This document shows, piece after piece, positions 1 through 9,717 of a stretch of DNA of 59,693 nt. Source of the DNA: Sphingobacteriales bacterium. Its GTDB lineage: Bacteria; Bacteroidota; Bacteroidia; AKYH767-A; OLB10. The stretch spans positions 1 to 59,693 of the forward strand of contig JAJTFW010000013.1 in NCBI GenBank assembly GCA_021299095.1, in the 5' to 3' direction. Made by a program: the position numbers and the translations under genes. The notes below the pieces were generated by a model. It did not search any database. It saw nothing but the letters and a program-made list of their open reading frames with translations, and was not told the DNA's origin. Each line of letters opens with the position of its first letter. Position 1 is the first letter of the stretch.

Positions 1-1
1 T

Positions 2-1264
2 TCTTCAAACTTAGCTGGGCTTTATTCGTTCACGCTCACAGCTTCATACCAGGGGTGTAGCGTTTCTGATCAGGTTGATGTGACCATTTACCCAGTACCT
101 TTCATTTCGTTTACTGGTAATGCAAGTGCTTGTGAAGATGCATCTGACATCGTCCTGAACACGGCATCACCATCAGGTGGTGTCTATTCCGGGGCCTATG
201 TATCCGTAGGCGTATTCAGCCCCACCCAATCCGGCCCGGGCACCTTCCCCATCAATTATGAATATACGTCTGCCCAGGGCTGCGGTGCGAATGCGACTAC
301 CGACGTAACTGTGTATCCGAATCCGAACGTCAGCCTTACCAGCCTATCCACTACCTGCATTAACGGAGGTCCTATCACTCTCAACAATGGACAGCCTGCC
401 GGAGGAACCTATAGCGGACCCGGGGTTTTCAATGGACAATTCGACCCATCATCCCTTTCTCAAGGAACGTATACCTATTTATATACCTACACAGATTCGC
501 TGGGTTGCACCGATTCGGCTTCCGCCCAGGTCAGCATCGGAAGTGCTTCATCCGTTACTGTAAGCGCATCACAAGGCTTAGGATGTGCACCGAATACCAT
601 TTACATTGGTTACGGAAATCCGGGGATTACGCTCACGGCAAATGCCACAGCACAGGGCTTGAGTTATCAATGGTACCTGAACGGATCAGCCATTCAAGGT
701 GCAACTGATTCGAATTACCTAGCCACAAGCGCAGGAACCTACGCCGTGATGGTGACCGATGCAGGCGGCTGCTCGTCATCCCTCTCTGACTCAAGTGCCA
801 ATATCTTGATTCAAACAGCGGATGTGCGCTGTGGACAGAATGGACAAAAAGTACTTATCTGTCACGTGCCACCTGGAAATCCCTCCAATCCTCAAACTCT
901 GTGCATTGCTGCATCGGCAGTTCCTGCTCACCTGAGTGAGCACGCTGGTGACTGTCTGGGCGCATGCCCCTCCAGTAGGATTGAAGCGCAGGAGTGGATA
1001 GAAGGCAACCACGTATTCGTTAGCCCAAACCCATTCCGGGATCAATTAAACATCCACTTCGATTCATTTTCATCAGGACGTGTGAGAGCGGCATTGACCG
1101 ATATGCACGGCAGAGAAATCAAAATCCTCTTCTTCATACAGGCAGAACAAGACCACAGCTACGACAGGAGTATCAATCTGGAATCCCTCCCCGAGGGCGC
1201 ATATATGCTCAAGTTCGATGGACCAGAAGGGATTGAATACACCCGACTGATCCACATGGATTAA
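2..1264 (+). CDS. Secreted repeat protein with T9SS type A sorting domain (5' end outside window)
   Basis: The frame is open from base 2, so the gene begins left of the window; a GTG at 80 is only an internal codon. The visible part holds Ig/PKD-like repeats of the Bacteroidota adhesin type (recurring GGxYSGxGV-like turns and paired cysteines), then an Ig-like segment around SYQWYLNGSAI, then a compact Cys/His module (KVLICHVPPGN ... AHLSEHAGDCLGAC). The last 80 or so residues are a type A T9SS C-terminal domain (SPNPFRDQLNIHF, then LPEGAYMLKF). By family knowledge it is exported by Sec, passed through the type IX system and attached to the surface or released. Its role (adhesion, matrix) is inferred only. 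No catalytic domain is seen. Confidence 0.85.
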   Translation, partial: SSNLAGLYSFTLTASYQGCSVSDQVDVTIYPVPFISFTGNASACEDASDIVLNTASPSGGVYSGAYVSVGVFSPTQSGPGTFPINYEYTSAQGCGANATTDVTVYPNPNVSLTSLSTTCINGGPITLNNGQPAGGTYSGPGVFNGQFDPSSLSQGTYTYLYTYTDSLGCTDSASAQVSIGSASSVTVSASQGLGCAPNTIYIGYGNPGITLTANATAQGLSYQWYLNGSAIQGATDSNYLATSAGTYAVMVTDAGGCSSSLSDSSANILIQTADVRCGQNGQKVLICHVPPGNPSNPQTLCIAASAVPAHLSEHAGDCLGACPSSRIEAQEWIEGNHVFVSPNPFRDQLNIHFDSFSSGRVRAALTDMHGREIKILFFIQAEQDHSYDRSINLESLPEGAYMLKFDGPEGIEYTRLIHMD

Positions 1265-1281
1265 TCGACCTTTACTATTAG

Positions 1282-1313
1282 AAAAAGCCTGGTTCCTATG
1301 AGCCAGGCTTTTT
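1282..1313 (+). terminator. Rho-independent terminator of the T9SS substrate gene
   Basis: An 11-base perfect inverted repeat (AAAAAGCCTGG / CCAGGCTTTTT) with a 10-base loop ends in a T run 18 bases after the stop codon. The A run on the left arm means it could also work on the minus strand. Confidence 0.85.
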
Positions 1314-1411
1314 GTTTGATGGTGCTAAAAGTGAAACCTCTATGATGCAAGCTTACCTTTTCGATCACATGCTATTCACACAAGTAAAACAGACCAGTTT
1401 ACAATTGAACC

Positions 1412-1439
1412 AAAAAAAGCCCGACTGATTAGCCGGGCT
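1412..1439 (-). terminator. Rho-independent terminator of the ribosomal superoperon
   Basis: Read on the minus strand, a 6-bp G+C-rich stem (AGCCCG / CGGGCT) with a 10-base loop is followed at once by seven T residues. It lies about 25 bases past the rplQ stop, so it ends the str-S10-spc-alpha transcript. Confidence 0.85.
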
Positions 1440-1463
1440 CTATGTGATCTTGATAATGATTGT

Positions 1464-1949
1464 TTATTCGGCTGCCGCTTCCTCAGTCGTGTCGCCAGAT
1501 GAGGCATCAGCCTTAGAAGAAACTTTTTTAGCACGGCTACGACGTGTGTTTTTGGCTCCCTTCTTAGATGACTTCTCCTTGACAAGGTTGTCATTGAAAT
1601 CAACAAGCTCAATCATTGCCATTTCAGCGGCATCGCCAGGACGATTACCAACTTTGATGATGCGGGTATATCCACCCGGACGATCGGCAATTTTTTGGCT
1701 GACTTCACGGAAGAGCTCGCTCACCGCCTCTTTATTCTGGAGGTAAGAAAAAACTACACGACGAGAGTGCGTGGAATCTGTTTTTGATTTGGTGAGAAGT
1801 GGCTCAACAAACGTGCGAAGGGCTTTAGCCTTTGCAACCGTTGTAAATATGCGCTTATGTGTAATCAGGGAAACCGCCAGATTGCTCATCAGAGCGTACC
1901 TGTGGCTCTCTTTTCTTCCGAGGTGATTGTCTTTCTTGCCGTGACGCAT
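1464..1949 (-). CDS. rplQ: 50S ribosomal protein L17
   Basis: L17 sits near the exit of the peptide tunnel of the large subunit. The N-terminus [17 protein letters not shown] and the following segment ending in [16 protein letters not shown] are the family signature. At 161 residues it is longer than the roughly 120-residue E. coli protein, through a charged tail (about residue 125 onward) rich in Lys, Ser, Ala and Glu, as is common in Bacteroidota. It is the last gene of the superoperon, downstream of rpoA by 38 bases, as in the alpha operon of most bacteria, and is followed by a hairpin terminator. Confidence 0.98.
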   Translation of the reverse strand: MRHGKKDNHLGRKESHRYALMSNLAVSLITHKRIFTTVAKAKALRTFVEPLLTKSKTDSTHSRRVVFSYLQNKEAVSELFREVSQKIADRPGGYTRIIKVGNRPGDAAEMAMIELVDFNDNLVKEKSSKKGAKNTRRSRAKKVSSKADASSGDTTEEAAAE

Positions 1950-1987
1950 GGTAAATGGATATTGAAATGATTATGCTTGCGTGGATA

Positions 1988-2980
1988 TTAATCGCGCTCG
2001 ATACCGTACTTGGCGATGTTCATTCCGAAGTTCAGGCTCTTGCTGCGCACCAACTCTTCGAGTTCAGTGAGTGACTTTTTACCGAAGTTGCGGAACTTAA
2101 GAAGGTCGGCCTTCGTGTAACTAACCAAGTCTCCAAGTGTCTCAACATCGGCTGCCTTGAGGCAGTTCAATGCGCGCACACTGAGGTCCATATCAACAAG
2201 CTTCGTTTTAAGGAGCTGGCGCATATGGAGCGTTGACTCGTCCAACTCTTCTGCAACCTGACGAGGCTTAGACTCGAGCGTGATTTTCTCGTCACTGAAC
2301 AACATGAAATGGTGAATCAGGATTTCGGCCGCTTCCTTCAGGGCATCCTTCGGATGAACAGAACCGTCTGTTGTGATTTCGATAACGAGTTTCTCGTAGT
2401 CGGTTTTTTGCTCGACACGATAATTCTCAATCACATATTTAACATTACGGATGGGCGTGTAAATCGCATCAAGGAAGATAGTGCCGATCGGAGCTGCGTT
2501 GGTCTTGTTTTCCTCTGAGGGAACATAACCACGCCCTTTCTCAATCGTAATGTCCATCTGCAGTTTCACAGAAGAATCAAGGTGGCAGATGACGAAGTCA
2601 GGATTCAAAACCTGGAATGCAGTCGTGTGCTTAGCAATATCACCGGCAGTGAAGGTGTCCTTGCCGTTGATCATTACGTGAACCTTTTCGGTATCGGTAT
2701 CTTCAAGCTGCTGCTTGAAACGAACCTGCTTCAGGTTCAGGAGGATTTCAGTGACATCTTCGATGACACCTTTGATGGTAGAGAACTCGTGGTCAACTCC
2801 GCCGATTTTAACGGAGGTGATGGCAAAGCCTTCAAGTGAGTTGAGAAGGATCCTGCGCAGCGCGTTTCCGACGGTGATTCCGTAACCCGGCTCGAGCGGG
2901 CGAAACTCGAATTGTCCGAATGTCTCGGTCGAGTGGTTCATGATCACCTTGTCCGGTCGCTGAAATGCCAGTATCGCCAT
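1988..2980 (-). CDS. rpoA: DNA-directed RNA polymerase alpha subunit
   Basis: The alpha dimer nucleates RNA polymerase assembly, and its C-terminal domain contacts promoter DNA and activators. The 330 residues match family length. The N-terminal domain shows the conserved [18 protein letters not shown] dimer segment (near residues 33-50) and VTEILLNLK. After a linker, the C-terminal domain (about 250-330) has the helix-hairpin-helix segment [14 protein letters not shown]. It lies between rpsD (76-base gap) and rplQ, the usual alpha-operon order, so it is co-transcribed with ribosomal proteins. Confidence 0.98.
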   Translation of the reverse strand: MAILAFQRPDKVIMNHSTETFGQFEFRPLEPGYGITVGNALRRILLNSLEGFAITSVKIGGVDHEFSTIKGVIEDVTEILLNLKQVRFKQQLEDTDTEKVHVMINGKDTFTAGDIAKHTTAFQVLNPDFVICHLDSSVKLQMDITIEKGRGYVPSEENKTNAAPIGTIFLDAIYTPIRNVKYVIENYRVEQKTDYEKLVIEITTDGSVHPKDALKEAAEILIHHFMLFSDEKITLESKPRQVAEELDESTLHMRQLLKTKLVDMDLSVRALNCLKAADVETLGDLVSYTKADLLKFRNFGKKSLTELEELVRSKSLNFGMNIAKYGIERD

Positions 2981-3056
2981 GTGTCTTGTGTTGTTGGGTT
3001 TTGTCGTTGATATAGTGCCGAAAGGTAAAGGGCTCCGGCATGCCCGTACTCAGGGA

Positions 3057-3662
3057 TTACTTCGAATACAATTCGACAATCAGTTGCTCCTTGATGTTTT
3101 CAGTGAGCTCCTCGCGAGCAGGTGGATTGATGAACTTACCGGTCATCGTGCTTCCGTCCCATTCGAGCCAGCCGTATTTGCCCATGCGTGAGGCAAGTGC
3201 ATTGTTGATGGTCTCCAATGACTTGGATTTTTCACGCACTGCAACAACATCACCAGAACGAAGTGTGTACGAGGGGATGTTGACCAGTTTGCCGTTCACC
3301 GTGATGTGACGGTGTGAAACAAGCTGACGGGCTCCTGAACGCGTCGGAGACAAACCGAGGCGGAAAACCACGTTGTCGAGGCGTGACTCAACCAACTTCA
3401 ACAGGTTTTCACCGGTGATTCCTTCCATGCGAGATGCACGATCGAAAATTTTCGCAAACTGACGCTCGAGGATGCCATACATGTATTTCACCTTCTGCTT
3501 TTCCATGAGCTGCGTAGCGTATTCCGAAACCTTGGAACGCTTGCGGTTTTGCCCATGCTGCCCAGGAGGATAGCTGCGCTTTTCAAAATTCTTGTCAGGA
3601 CCGTAGATCGGTTCGCGGAACTTACGGGAGATCCTGGTCTTGGGGCCTATATATCTTGCCAT
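3057..3662 (-). CDS. rpsD: 30S ribosomal protein S4
   Basis: S4 is a primary 16S rRNA binder that starts assembly of the small-subunit body. The 201-residue protein opens with [15 protein letters not shown] and carries the S4 RNA-binding domain in the middle ([15 protein letters not shown], then the [13 protein letters not shown] segment). The N-terminal zinc-binding cysteines found in some S4 proteins are absent, so it is the zinc-free form. It is 39 bases downstream of rpsK and upstream of rpoA. In Proteobacteria S4 represses its own operon; no such site can be recognised here. Confidence 0.98.
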   Translation of the reverse strand: MARYIGPKTRISRKFREPIYGPDKNFEKRSYPPGQHGQNRKRSKVSEYATQLMEKQKVKYMYGILERQFAKIFDRASRMEGITGENLLKLVESRLDNVVFRLGLSPTRSGARQLVSHRHITVNGKLVNIPSYTLRSGDVVAVREKSKSLETINNALASRMGKYGWLEWDGSTMTGKFINPPAREELTENIKEQLIVELYSK

Positions 3663-3701
3663 TGTGCTGTTTGGTCAGTGCTGATTACCCTTGTTGTGAG
3701 A

Positions 3702-4091
3702 TTAGATTCGGCGACGCTTTGGAGGACGGCAGCCGTTGTGAGGAATCGGAGTGATATCCACGATTTCGGTGACTTCCACCCCAGAGTTGTGAATGGTGCG
3801 GATTGCAGATTCGCGACCGGATCCTGGTCCTTTTACAAAGACCTTCACTTTGCGCAAACCGAGGTCATAGGCAACTTTAGTGCAATCGGCAGCTGCAAGC
3901 TGAGCAGCGTACGGAGTGTTTTTCTTGGAACCTCTGAAGCCCATCTTTCCTGCAGACGCCCAGGAAATGACTTGACCGCTGGTGTTGGTCAGGCTGATGA
4001 TGATGTTGTTGAAGGTGGCACTGATGTGTGCTTCGCCGGCGGCTTCCACCTTAACGACTTTCTTCTTTACAGCTTTTGTTTGTTTAGCCAT
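3702..4091 (-). CDS. rpsK: 30S ribosomal protein S11
   Basis: S11 lies on the platform of the small subunit beside the mRNA exit channel. The 129-residue sequence has a lysine-rich start, the segment [15 protein letters not shown], and the highly conserved C-terminus ending in [17 protein letters not shown]. It sits in the standard rpsM-rpsK-rpsD order with a 34-base gap after rpsM. Confidence 0.98.
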   Translation of the reverse strand: MAKQTKAVKKKVVKVEAAGEAHISATFNNIIISLTNTSGQVISWASAGKMGFRGSKKNTPYAAQLAAADCTKVAYDLGLRKVKVFVKGPGSGRESAIRTIHNSGVEVTEIVDITPIPHNGCRPPKRRRI

Positions 4092-4125
4092 TGGAGAATT
4101 GGTATGGTTATTCCTGGTTTAACGA

Positions 4126-4503
4126 TTATTTGGTTGCCTTCTTCTTGTTGGCAACAGTCTTCCGCTTGCCCTTACGGGTACGGCAGTTGTTCTTGGTACG
4201 CTGTCCACGAACTGGTAATCCCAGGCGGTGACGGATACCACGATAACATCCGATGTCCATCAATCGCTTGATGTTGAGTTGGTTTTCTGAACGCAGCGCA
4301 CCTTCGACTTTGACAGCCTCGTTGATGATGTTACGGATTTTATTCAGTTCATCATCGTTCCACTCATGAACTTTCTTGTCGAAACCGATACCGGCGTCGG
4401 TCAAAATTTTCTGAGCGGTTGCACGGCCAATGCCGTAGATGTAGGTGAGACCGATCTCACCACGCTTGTTCTTTGGTAAATCAATACCGGCGATACGAGC
4501 CAT
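4126..4503 (-). CDS. rpsM: 30S ribosomal protein S13
   Basis: S13 sits in the small-subunit head and forms intersubunit bridges. The 125 residues begin [20 protein letters not shown], carry the helix-two-turn-helix region ([14 protein letters not shown]) and end in the basic tail typical of the family ([18 protein letters not shown]). It follows rpmJ by 38 bases, heading the alpha-operon section. Confidence 0.98.
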   Translation of the reverse strand: MARIAGIDLPKNKRGEIGLTYIYGIGRATAQKILTDAGIGFDKKVHEWNDDELNKIRNIINEAVKVEGALRSENQLNIKRLMDIGCYRGIRHRLGLPVRGQRTKNNCRTRKGKRKTVANKKKATK

Positions 4504-4541
4504 TTTTTATGGTATGGTTGCTAGTTAACAATGTGATTAGA

Positions 4542-4658
4542 TCAGCCCTGACGCATTTTAAAGCGCGGGTTTTTCTTGTTGATGACATAGAGGCGGCCTT
4601 TGCGACGAACAATCTTGCATTCAGCGCTGCGCTTCTTGAGTGAGGGACGTACTTTCAT
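4542..4658 (-). CDS. rpmJ: 50S ribosomal protein L36 (zinc-free type)
   Basis: This 38-codon gene runs from ATG at 4658 to TGA at 4542-4544. The product begins [20 protein letters not shown] and ends NPRFKMRQG, matching L36 over its whole length. Of the usual three Cys and one His zinc ligands only one Cys (residue 14) remains, so it is the zinc-independent (C-minus) form. It lies between infA and rpsM, the standard position in Bacteroidota and Firmicutes. L36 stabilises 23S rRNA helices near the peptidyl-transferase region. Confidence 0.96.
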   Translation of the reverse strand: MKVRPSLKKRSAECKIVRRKGRLYVINKKNPRFKMRQG

Positions 4659-4678
4659 TGCGTTGACCTTTTCAGGTG

Positions 4679-4897
4679 TTATTTGTATCGATATGTGATC
4701 CGGCCTTTGGTCAAGTCGTAGGGGGACATCTCCACCTTGACTCGGTCACCCGGCAGGATTTTTATGTAATGCATCCTCATTTTACCGCTGATGTGGGCGA
4801 TGATCTCGTGACCGTTTTCCAGCTCAACCCGGAAGGTTGCATTGGAGAGTGCTTCGAGAACCGTTCCGTCCTGCTCAATAGCGGGTTGTTTGGACAT
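4679..4897 (-). CDS. infA: Translation initiation factor IF-1
   Basis: IF-1 blocks the ribosomal A site during initiation and helps IF-2 and IF-3. The 72 residues form one OB-fold S1-like domain: [37 protein letters not shown], then [18 protein letters not shown] and the terminal ITYRYK. It is 4 bases after map and 20 bases before rpmJ, so translation of the three is probably tightly linked. Confidence 0.98.
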   Translation of the reverse strand: MSKQPAIEQDGTVLEALSNATFRVELENGHEIIAHISGKMRMHYIKILPGDRVKVEMSPYDLTKGRITYRYK

Positions 4898-4901
4898 GTA
4901 T

Positions 4902-5723
4902 TCAGTTTAGAATTGATATTGACTCTTTAATGTACTCATTTTCTGTAATGGCAAGTTCGATTTCATCGAAAGAACTCAGAATCTCCGGCTCTGACTCGGT
5001 CACTGCAATGGTGTGCTCAAAGTGAGCTGATGGTTTACGGTCCTGGGTTATGACGGTCCATCCATCTTTTAATTGTCGGATTTGCCGCGAACCGAGATTG
5101 ATCATCGGCTCAATCGCCAATGTCATTCCAGGTCGAAGCACTGGACCGGACCCTTTCTTCCCGTAGTTCGGAACCTCGGGTCTTTCGTGTAGGTTTCGAC
5201 CAACACCGTGACCAACCAACTCACGAACGACTCCGTAACCATGGCTCTCGGAATACTCCTGAACCGCTGCACTGATGTCACCAATCCGATTGCCAGATTT
5301 CGCCTTCGCGATACCCTTGTATAGAGCCGTCTTGGTCACCTGGAGGAGCATGATAGTAGCAACATCCACCAATCCGATGGGAAAGGTGTAAGCAGAATCA
5401 CCATGAAATCCGTTCATGTATACACCACAATCAATGGATACCACATCCCCTTCAGCGATAATCCGCGCACCGGGAATCCCATGAACGATTTCCTCGTTTA
5501 CGGAAATGCACAAGGTATGCTTGTACCCGTGGTAACCTTTGAAACTGGGAAGTGCGCCATGATCGCGGATAAAGGTCTCCGCAATCGCATCTAGCCTGTC
5601 CGTGCTAATCCCCGGCTTCAGGTTTCGGGCGACTTCCGCCAGTGTCTTGCCAACAAGTAAAGAACTCTTTCGGATGTACGAAATCTCCTCTTCAGTCTTC
5701 AGCACAATCGTACTTCCACTCAT
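4902..5723 (-). CDS. map: Methionine aminopeptidase, type I
   Basis: It removes the initiator methionine from new proteins in the cytoplasm. The pita-bread fold is complete over 273 residues, with all five metal ligands at the places known from E. coli: Asp98, Asp109, His172, Glu205 and Glu236, plus the substrate-side His81 (EEIVHGIP). There is no N-terminal zinc-finger extension, so it is the short type Ia form, with about ten extra residues at the C-terminus. It lies between secY (17-base gap) and infA (4-base gap), the usual spc-operon place in Gram-positives and Bacteroidota. Confidence 0.97.
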   Translation of the reverse strand: MSGSTIVLKTEEEISYIRKSSLLVGKTLAEVARNLKPGISTDRLDAIAETFIRDHGALPSFKGYHGYKHTLCISVNEEIVHGIPGARIIAEGDVVSIDCGVYMNGFHGDSAYTFPIGLVDVATIMLLQVTKTALYKGIAKAKSGNRIGDISAAVQEYSESHGYGVVRELVGHGVGRNLHERPEVPNYGKKGSGPVLRPGMTLAIEPMINLGSRQIRQLKDGWTVITQDRKPSAHFEHTIAVTESEPEILSSFDEIELAITENEYIKESISILN

Positions 5724-5740
5724 TCCTGCACTCTCCCGGT

Positions 5741-7102
5741 TTAGCCGGCAGCTCCTACAGCCGTACGCCCCTTGATTCGACCAGACTTCATAAGTCCGTC
5801 GTAGTGGCGCATCAGCAGATGACTTTCAATTTGTTGGAGCGTATCAAGTACAACCCCTACAAGAATCAGCAGGGACGTACCACCATAAAACTGGGCGAAA
5901 TTGGAATTCACTCCCGCCATGTTCGCGAAGGTGGGCATGATGGCCACCAGCGCCAGGAAAATGGAACCGGGAAGGGTAATCTTAGACATTACATCATCAA
6001 TGAACTCAGATGTTTTGCGACCTGGCTTCACACCGGGCACGAACCCGCCGTTTTTCTTCATATCATCAGCCATCTGACTTGGATTGACAGCAATGGCAGT
6101 GTAGAAGTAGGTGAAGAGGATGATTAACGATGCAAAGATGACATTGTACAACAACGAGGTGAAGTCGGTGATGGATGCAGCAAATCCCTGCCATGAACTC
6201 GACTCGGGGAAGAACTGAGCCACATAAGCGGGAATAAACATGATTGCCTGCGCAAACACGATTGGCATCACCCCAGCAGCATTAACCTTAAGTGGGATGT
6301 ATTGACGCACTCCACCGTACTGCTTGTTACCAACGATTTTCTTGGCAAACTGAACGGGGATCTTTCGGGTGCCTTGTACAAGAAGGATAACCGATACGAC
6401 AACCGCGAACAAAGCAACCATTTCGATGAGGAAAATAACCAAGCCTCCACCCTGCTCGTTGAGGCGAGACAAGAACTCGTCGCGCAGAGCAAATGGTAGG
6501 CGGGCGATAATACCCGTCATAATGATCAACGAAATTCCGTTACCAATTCCTTTCTCGGTGATACGCTCACCAAGCCACATGATGAACAAGGTACCGGCAA
6601 TGATGATCAGCGTTGAAACGAACATGAAGAATGCCGGGGAAATAATTTCCGGATTCGTGTAAGCGATAATTGCGTTTGGAGCCTGTGCCTTCAGATTGAT
6701 CAGATAACCAGGTGCCTGGAATATCACAACGATAACGGTGAGGATACGGGTGATTTGGTTCAGCTTCTTACGTCCGCTCTCACCTTCTTTCTGCAACTTC
6801 TGGAAATAGGGAACTGCAATTCCGAGCAGCTGAACGACGATAGAGGCACTGATGTATGGCATGATACCAAGTGCGACTACAGACGCCTGCGAAAACGCAC
6901 CTCCGGAAAATGCATCTAAAAGACCAAGAATCCCACCGGAAGTCTGTTGCTGAAGCCCCGCAAGTTGCGAAGGGTCGATACCGGGCAACACAACGTGCGC
7001 TGCAAGTCGGTAGACCAGCAAAAACAACAAGGTGTTGAGGATCCTCGAGCGGAGGTCTTCGATCTTGAAGATATTCTGGATGGTTTGGATCAGGTTCTTC
7101 AT
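5741..7102 (-). CDS. secY: Protein translocase subunit SecY
   Basis: SecY is the channel of the Sec translocon in the inner membrane, working with SecE, SecG and SecA. The 453 residues show the expected run of ten hydrophobic segments, beginning after a short cytoplasmic N-terminus (LRSRILNTLLFLLVYRLAAH). The plug-region glycines, the IGNGISLIIMTGI segment and the conserved cytoplasmic loop NPSQMADDMKKNGGFVPGVKPG near the C-terminal third are present. It follows rplO by 9 bases, as in the spc operon generally. Confidence 0.98.
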   Translation of the reverse strand: MKNLIQTIQNIFKIEDLRSRILNTLLFLLVYRLAAHVVLPGIDPSQLAGLQQQTSGGILGLLDAFSGGAFSQASVVALGIMPYISASIVVQLLGIAVPYFQKLQKEGESGRKKLNQITRILTVIVVIFQAPGYLINLKAQAPNAIIAYTNPEIISPAFFMFVSTLIIIAGTLFIMWLGERITEKGIGNGISLIIMTGIIARLPFALRDEFLSRLNEQGGGLVIFLIEMVALFAVVVSVILLVQGTRKIPVQFAKKIVGNKQYGGVRQYIPLKVNAAGVMPIVFAQAIMFIPAYVAQFFPESSSWQGFAASITDFTSLLYNVIFASLIILFTYFYTAIAVNPSQMADDMKKNGGFVPGVKPGRKTSEFIDDVMSKITLPGSIFLALVAIMPTFANMAGVNSNFAQFYGGTSLLILVGVVLDTLQQIESHLLMRHYDGLMKSGRIKGRTAVGAAG

Positions 7103-7111
7103 AAGCCCTTC

Positions 7112-7558
7112 TTAGAGAGTTGTGGCGGTACCACCCACTTTTTCGATAGCAGACTGTGCACTTGCAGAGAAGGCATGCGCCTTCACGTTGACTTTGGATT
7201 TCAATTCACCACGACCGAGGATTTTGACGCGGTCGTTTTTGGATACCAAGCCCCGCTCAACGAACACAGACTGGTCGAAACTTGCGAGTCCGTGGGTTTC
7301 AGCAAGACGCTGAAGGGTATCGAGATTGATCCCGGCGTACTCAACGCGGTTGATATTCTTGAAACCAAATTTGGGCAAACGACGCTGAAGGGGCATCTGA
7401 CCACCTTCAAATCCGATCTTGCGGCTGTTACCACTGCGGGAACCGGCGCCTTTGTGTCCACGTGTAGACGTACCGCCGTGTCCGGAACCGGTACCGCGAC
7501 CAATTCGCTTGCCTTTTTTAGTCGAGCCGTTTGCCGGCTTCAGATTGCTCAGGTCCAT
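7112..7558 (-). CDS. rplO: 50S ribosomal protein L15
   Basis: L15 is a late-assembly large-subunit protein with a long glycine- and basic-rich N-terminal tail that threads into 23S rRNA. Here the tail is clear (GSTKKGKRIGRGTGSGHGG), followed by a globular C-terminal half with GRGELKSKVNVKAHAFSASA. Its 148 residues match family length. It lies between rpmD and secY. Confidence 0.98.
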   Translation of the reverse strand: MDLSNLKPANGSTKKGKRIGRGTGSGHGGTSTRGHKGAGSRSGNSRKIGFEGGQMPLQRRLPKFGFKNINRVEYAGINLDTLQRLAETHGLASFDQSVFVERGLVSKNDRVKILGRGELKSKVNVKAHAFSASAQSAIEKVGGTATTL

Positions 7559-7587
7559 GATGGAATGAATTGCGTTGATTCGTTGTC

Positions 7588-7764
7588 TTATTTTTCAGTT
7601 ACGCGCACGAGGTGCTGTACTTTGGTGATCATCCCGCGAATTTGAGGGGTCGCCTCAAGCTCTACGGTCTTATGCATGGAGAGGCCGAGCGCCTTAAGGG
7701 TGCGCTTCTGCACCTCGGGGCGGTCAATTCCGCTCTTGATCTGTGTGATAGCCAACTTTGCCAT
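7588..7764 (-). CDS. rpmD: 50S ribosomal protein L30
   Basis: The 58-residue product starts at the ATG at 7764 (MAKLAITQIKSGIDRP) and contains QKRTLKALGLSMHKTVEL, the L30 core. A longer in-frame opening to 7842 overlaps the end of rpsE and is unlike any L30, so the shorter start is chosen. It lies between rpsE and rplO, 20 bases after rpsE. Confidence 0.97.
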   Translation of the reverse strand: MAKLAITQIKSGIDRPEVQKRTLKALGLSMHKTVELEATPQIRGMITKVQHLVRVTEK

Positions 7765-7783
7765 GACTCTGTTTGATCTGGTA

Positions 7784-8302
7784 TTATCCGTTGAACACTT
7801 TACTGATTTCCACATTACGTTGCTGGGCAACAGCATAAGCATCGCGCATCTTCAATAGCGCATCGATGGTTGCCTTTACAACGTTGTGAGGGTTGGATGA
7901 GCCTTTTGACTTCGCAAGTACATCTGTGACGCCAACGCTCTCCAGGACCGAACGCATTGCACCTCCGGCGATTACTCCTGTACCAGGAGCAGCGGGCTTC
8001 AGGAACACGCGGGCTCCACCGAATTTACCCTCTTGCTCGTGAGGTACAGTACCTTTACGAAGCGGAATGCGAACAAGATTTTTCTTGGCGTCGTCAATGG
8101 CCTTGGTAACGGCATCGGTCACTTCCTTGGCTTTTCCAAGTCCATGCCCGACCACACCCTTCTCATCTCCCACCACTACGATGGCGGCGAAACCGAAAGC
8201 GCGACCTCCTTTGGTCACTTTGGTTACCCGGTTCACGGCCACGAGCTTGTCGTGGAGTTCAGTCTCGGTCGACTTTACGCGTTTGCTACTCTGTATCATC
8301 AT
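7784..8302 (-). CDS. rpsE: 30S ribosomal protein S5
   Basis: S5 contributes to decoding fidelity and lines the mRNA entry channel. The 172-residue sequence has the N-terminal double-stranded-RNA-binding domain ([20 protein letters not shown]) and the C-terminal part ([20 protein letters not shown]), both canonical. Two ATG codons stand side by side at the start (8302 and 8299); either may be used. The gene is between rplR and rpmD. Confidence 0.98.
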   Translation of the reverse strand: MMIQSSKRVKSTETELHDKLVAVNRVTKVTKGGRAFGFAAIVVVGDEKGVVGHGLGKAKEVTDAVTKAIDDAKKNLVRIPLRKGTVPHEQEGKFGGARVFLKPAAPGTGVIAGGAMRSVLESVGVTDVLAKSKGSSNPHNVVKATIDALLKMRDAYAVAQQRNVEISKVFNG

Positions 8303-8322
8303 GGGTTGTGGTACGTTTCAGA

Positions 8323-8676
8323 TTAGAATTGGAGACCGGCTTCACGTGCACCATCGGCAAGAGCCTTCACACGTCCGTGGTAGAGGTAACCACCGCGATC
8401 GAAAACAACAGCACTGACACCAGCGGCTTTTGCTTTTTCGGCAAGAAGTTTTCCGACAGCAGTCGCCTGCTCAATTTTTGTGGACTTTGTATTTACTCCG
8501 CTCTCACGCGATGAGGCTGCAACGATCGTATGTCCCTTCAGGTCATCAATCACCTGAGCATAGATGGATTTGTTGCTCCGGAAGATGGAAAGACGGGGAC
8601 GCTCTGTCGTTCCGGTAATGGTCTTACGAATCCGGGAGCGGATCTTGATTCGACGGATGATTTTATTGTCTTGCAT
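8323..8676 (-). CDS. rplR: 50S ribosomal protein L18
   Basis: L18 brings 5S rRNA into the central protuberance together with L5 and L25. The 117 residues show [20 protein letters not shown] and the C-terminal signature [24 protein letters not shown]. It lies 20 bases upstream of rpsE in the spc order. Confidence 0.98.
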   Translation of the reverse strand: MQDNKIIRRIKIRSRIRKTITGTTERPRLSIFRSNKSIYAQVIDDLKGHTIVAASSRESGVNTKSTKIEQATAVGKLLAEKAKAAGVSAVVFDRGGYLYHGRVKALADGAREAGLQF

Positions 8677-8702
8677 GGTTAGCAGTCGATACTGATTATG
8701 GA

Positions 8703-9257
8703 TTATTTCTTCGAAGCGGACTTACCGGCCTTTCTACGCAATACTTCATTCACGAACTTGATACCCTTGCCTTTGTATGGTTCAGGCTTACGGAGTGAAC
8801 GGATTTTAGCAGCAACTTGACCAAGCAGTTGTTTGTCGTGACTCTCGAGAGTGATGATCGGGTTTTGACCTTTGTCCTGACGCGTGGCTACTTTGATTTC
8901 TGCAGGGAGTTCAAAAACCACATGGTGAGAGTAACCCAACACCATATCGAGCGTGTTGCCCTGGTTGGTGGCACGGTAACCTACACCGACCAGTTCCTGC
9001 TCAACCTTGTAACCGGTTGAAACGCCAACAACCATGTTGTTGATGAGGGCACGGTACAGGCCATGCATAGCGCGATGGCGCTTTTGCTCAGTTGCACGGG
9101 TCAGGGTAAGCTGGTTTCCGTCAACATGCACATCGATTCCGTCGGCAACATTTTGGTTAAGAGATCCTTTCGGGCCTTTCACCGTTACTTCGCGGCCATT
9201 GACCGATACCTGGACTCCGCCGGGGATTGTTATTGGATTTTTTCCTACGCGTGACAT
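8703..9257 (-). CDS. rplF: 50S ribosomal protein L6
   Basis: L6 binds the sarcin-ricin region of 23S rRNA near the factor-binding site. It has two similar alpha/beta domains: [19 protein letters not shown] with VKGPKGSL in the first half, and [20 protein letters not shown] at the C-terminal end. The 184 residues are of normal length. It is 26 bases upstream of rplR. Confidence 0.98.
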   Translation of the reverse strand: MSRVGKNPITIPGGVQVSVNGREVTVKGPKGSLNQNVADGIDVHVDGNQLTLTRATEQKRHRAMHGLYRALINNMVVGVSTGYKVEQELVGVGYRATNQGNTLDMVLGYSHHVVFELPAEIKVATRQDKGQNPIITLESHDKQLLGQVAAKIRSLRKPEPYKGKGIKFVNEVLRRKAGKSASKK

Positions 9258-9281
9258 TGATTCGTCGTTGTTAAGCGATGA

Positions 9282-9683
9282 TTAATAGATGTAGCAAATA
9301 ACTTCTCCGCCTACATTGAGCTGCCTGGCTTCCTTGTCGGTCATCAGTCCGCGTGAAGTGGACACGATGGCAATTCCGAGACCGTTAATTACACGGGGAA
9401 TTCTGTCAGCCTTCACATACTTCCGGAGTCCGGGCTTAGAGATACGCTTGATGGCGTTGATTGCTGGCAACTTTGAAACAGCGTTGTATTTAAGTGCGAT
9501 TTTGATGCACCCCTGCTTGTTGTCAGTCTCTTCGAACTTGTAATTGGAGATAAAACCCTTGTCATAAAGGATCTTGGTCATCTCCTTCTTCATGTTGGAA
9601 GCAGGTACTTCCACCACACGGTGGTTGGCTTTTACCGCATTACGGATGCGGGTGAGGTAGTCTGCTATCGGATCGGTATTCAT
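9282..9683 (-). CDS. rpsH: 30S ribosomal protein S8
   Basis: S8 binds helix 21 of 16S rRNA early in assembly. The 133 residues run from [16 protein letters not shown] to the conserved [20 protein letters not shown] close. In E. coli S8 represses the spc operon by binding near rplE; I see no clear mimic of that site here. The gene lies between rpsN and rplF. Confidence 0.98.
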   Translation of the reverse strand: MNTDPIADYLTRIRNAVKANHRVVEVPASNMKKEMTKILYDKGFISNYKFEETDNKQGCIKIALKYNAVSKLPAINAIKRISKPGLRKYVKADRIPRVINGLGIAIVSTSRGLMTDKEARQLNVGGEVICYIY

Positions 9684-9717
9684 GTAGAATGTTGTTCAGG
9701 TTGGAATGATAATCGTA

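Noticed and set aside
3549-4271. Long plus-strand open frame of 240 codons opposite rpsD, rpsK and rpsM
   Set aside because: It is the shadow of three clear ribosomal genes on the other strand and resembles no protein family.
6947-7645. Plus-strand open frame of 232 codons opposite secY, rplO and rpmD
   Set aside because: Antisense shadow of conserved genes; no domain resemblance.
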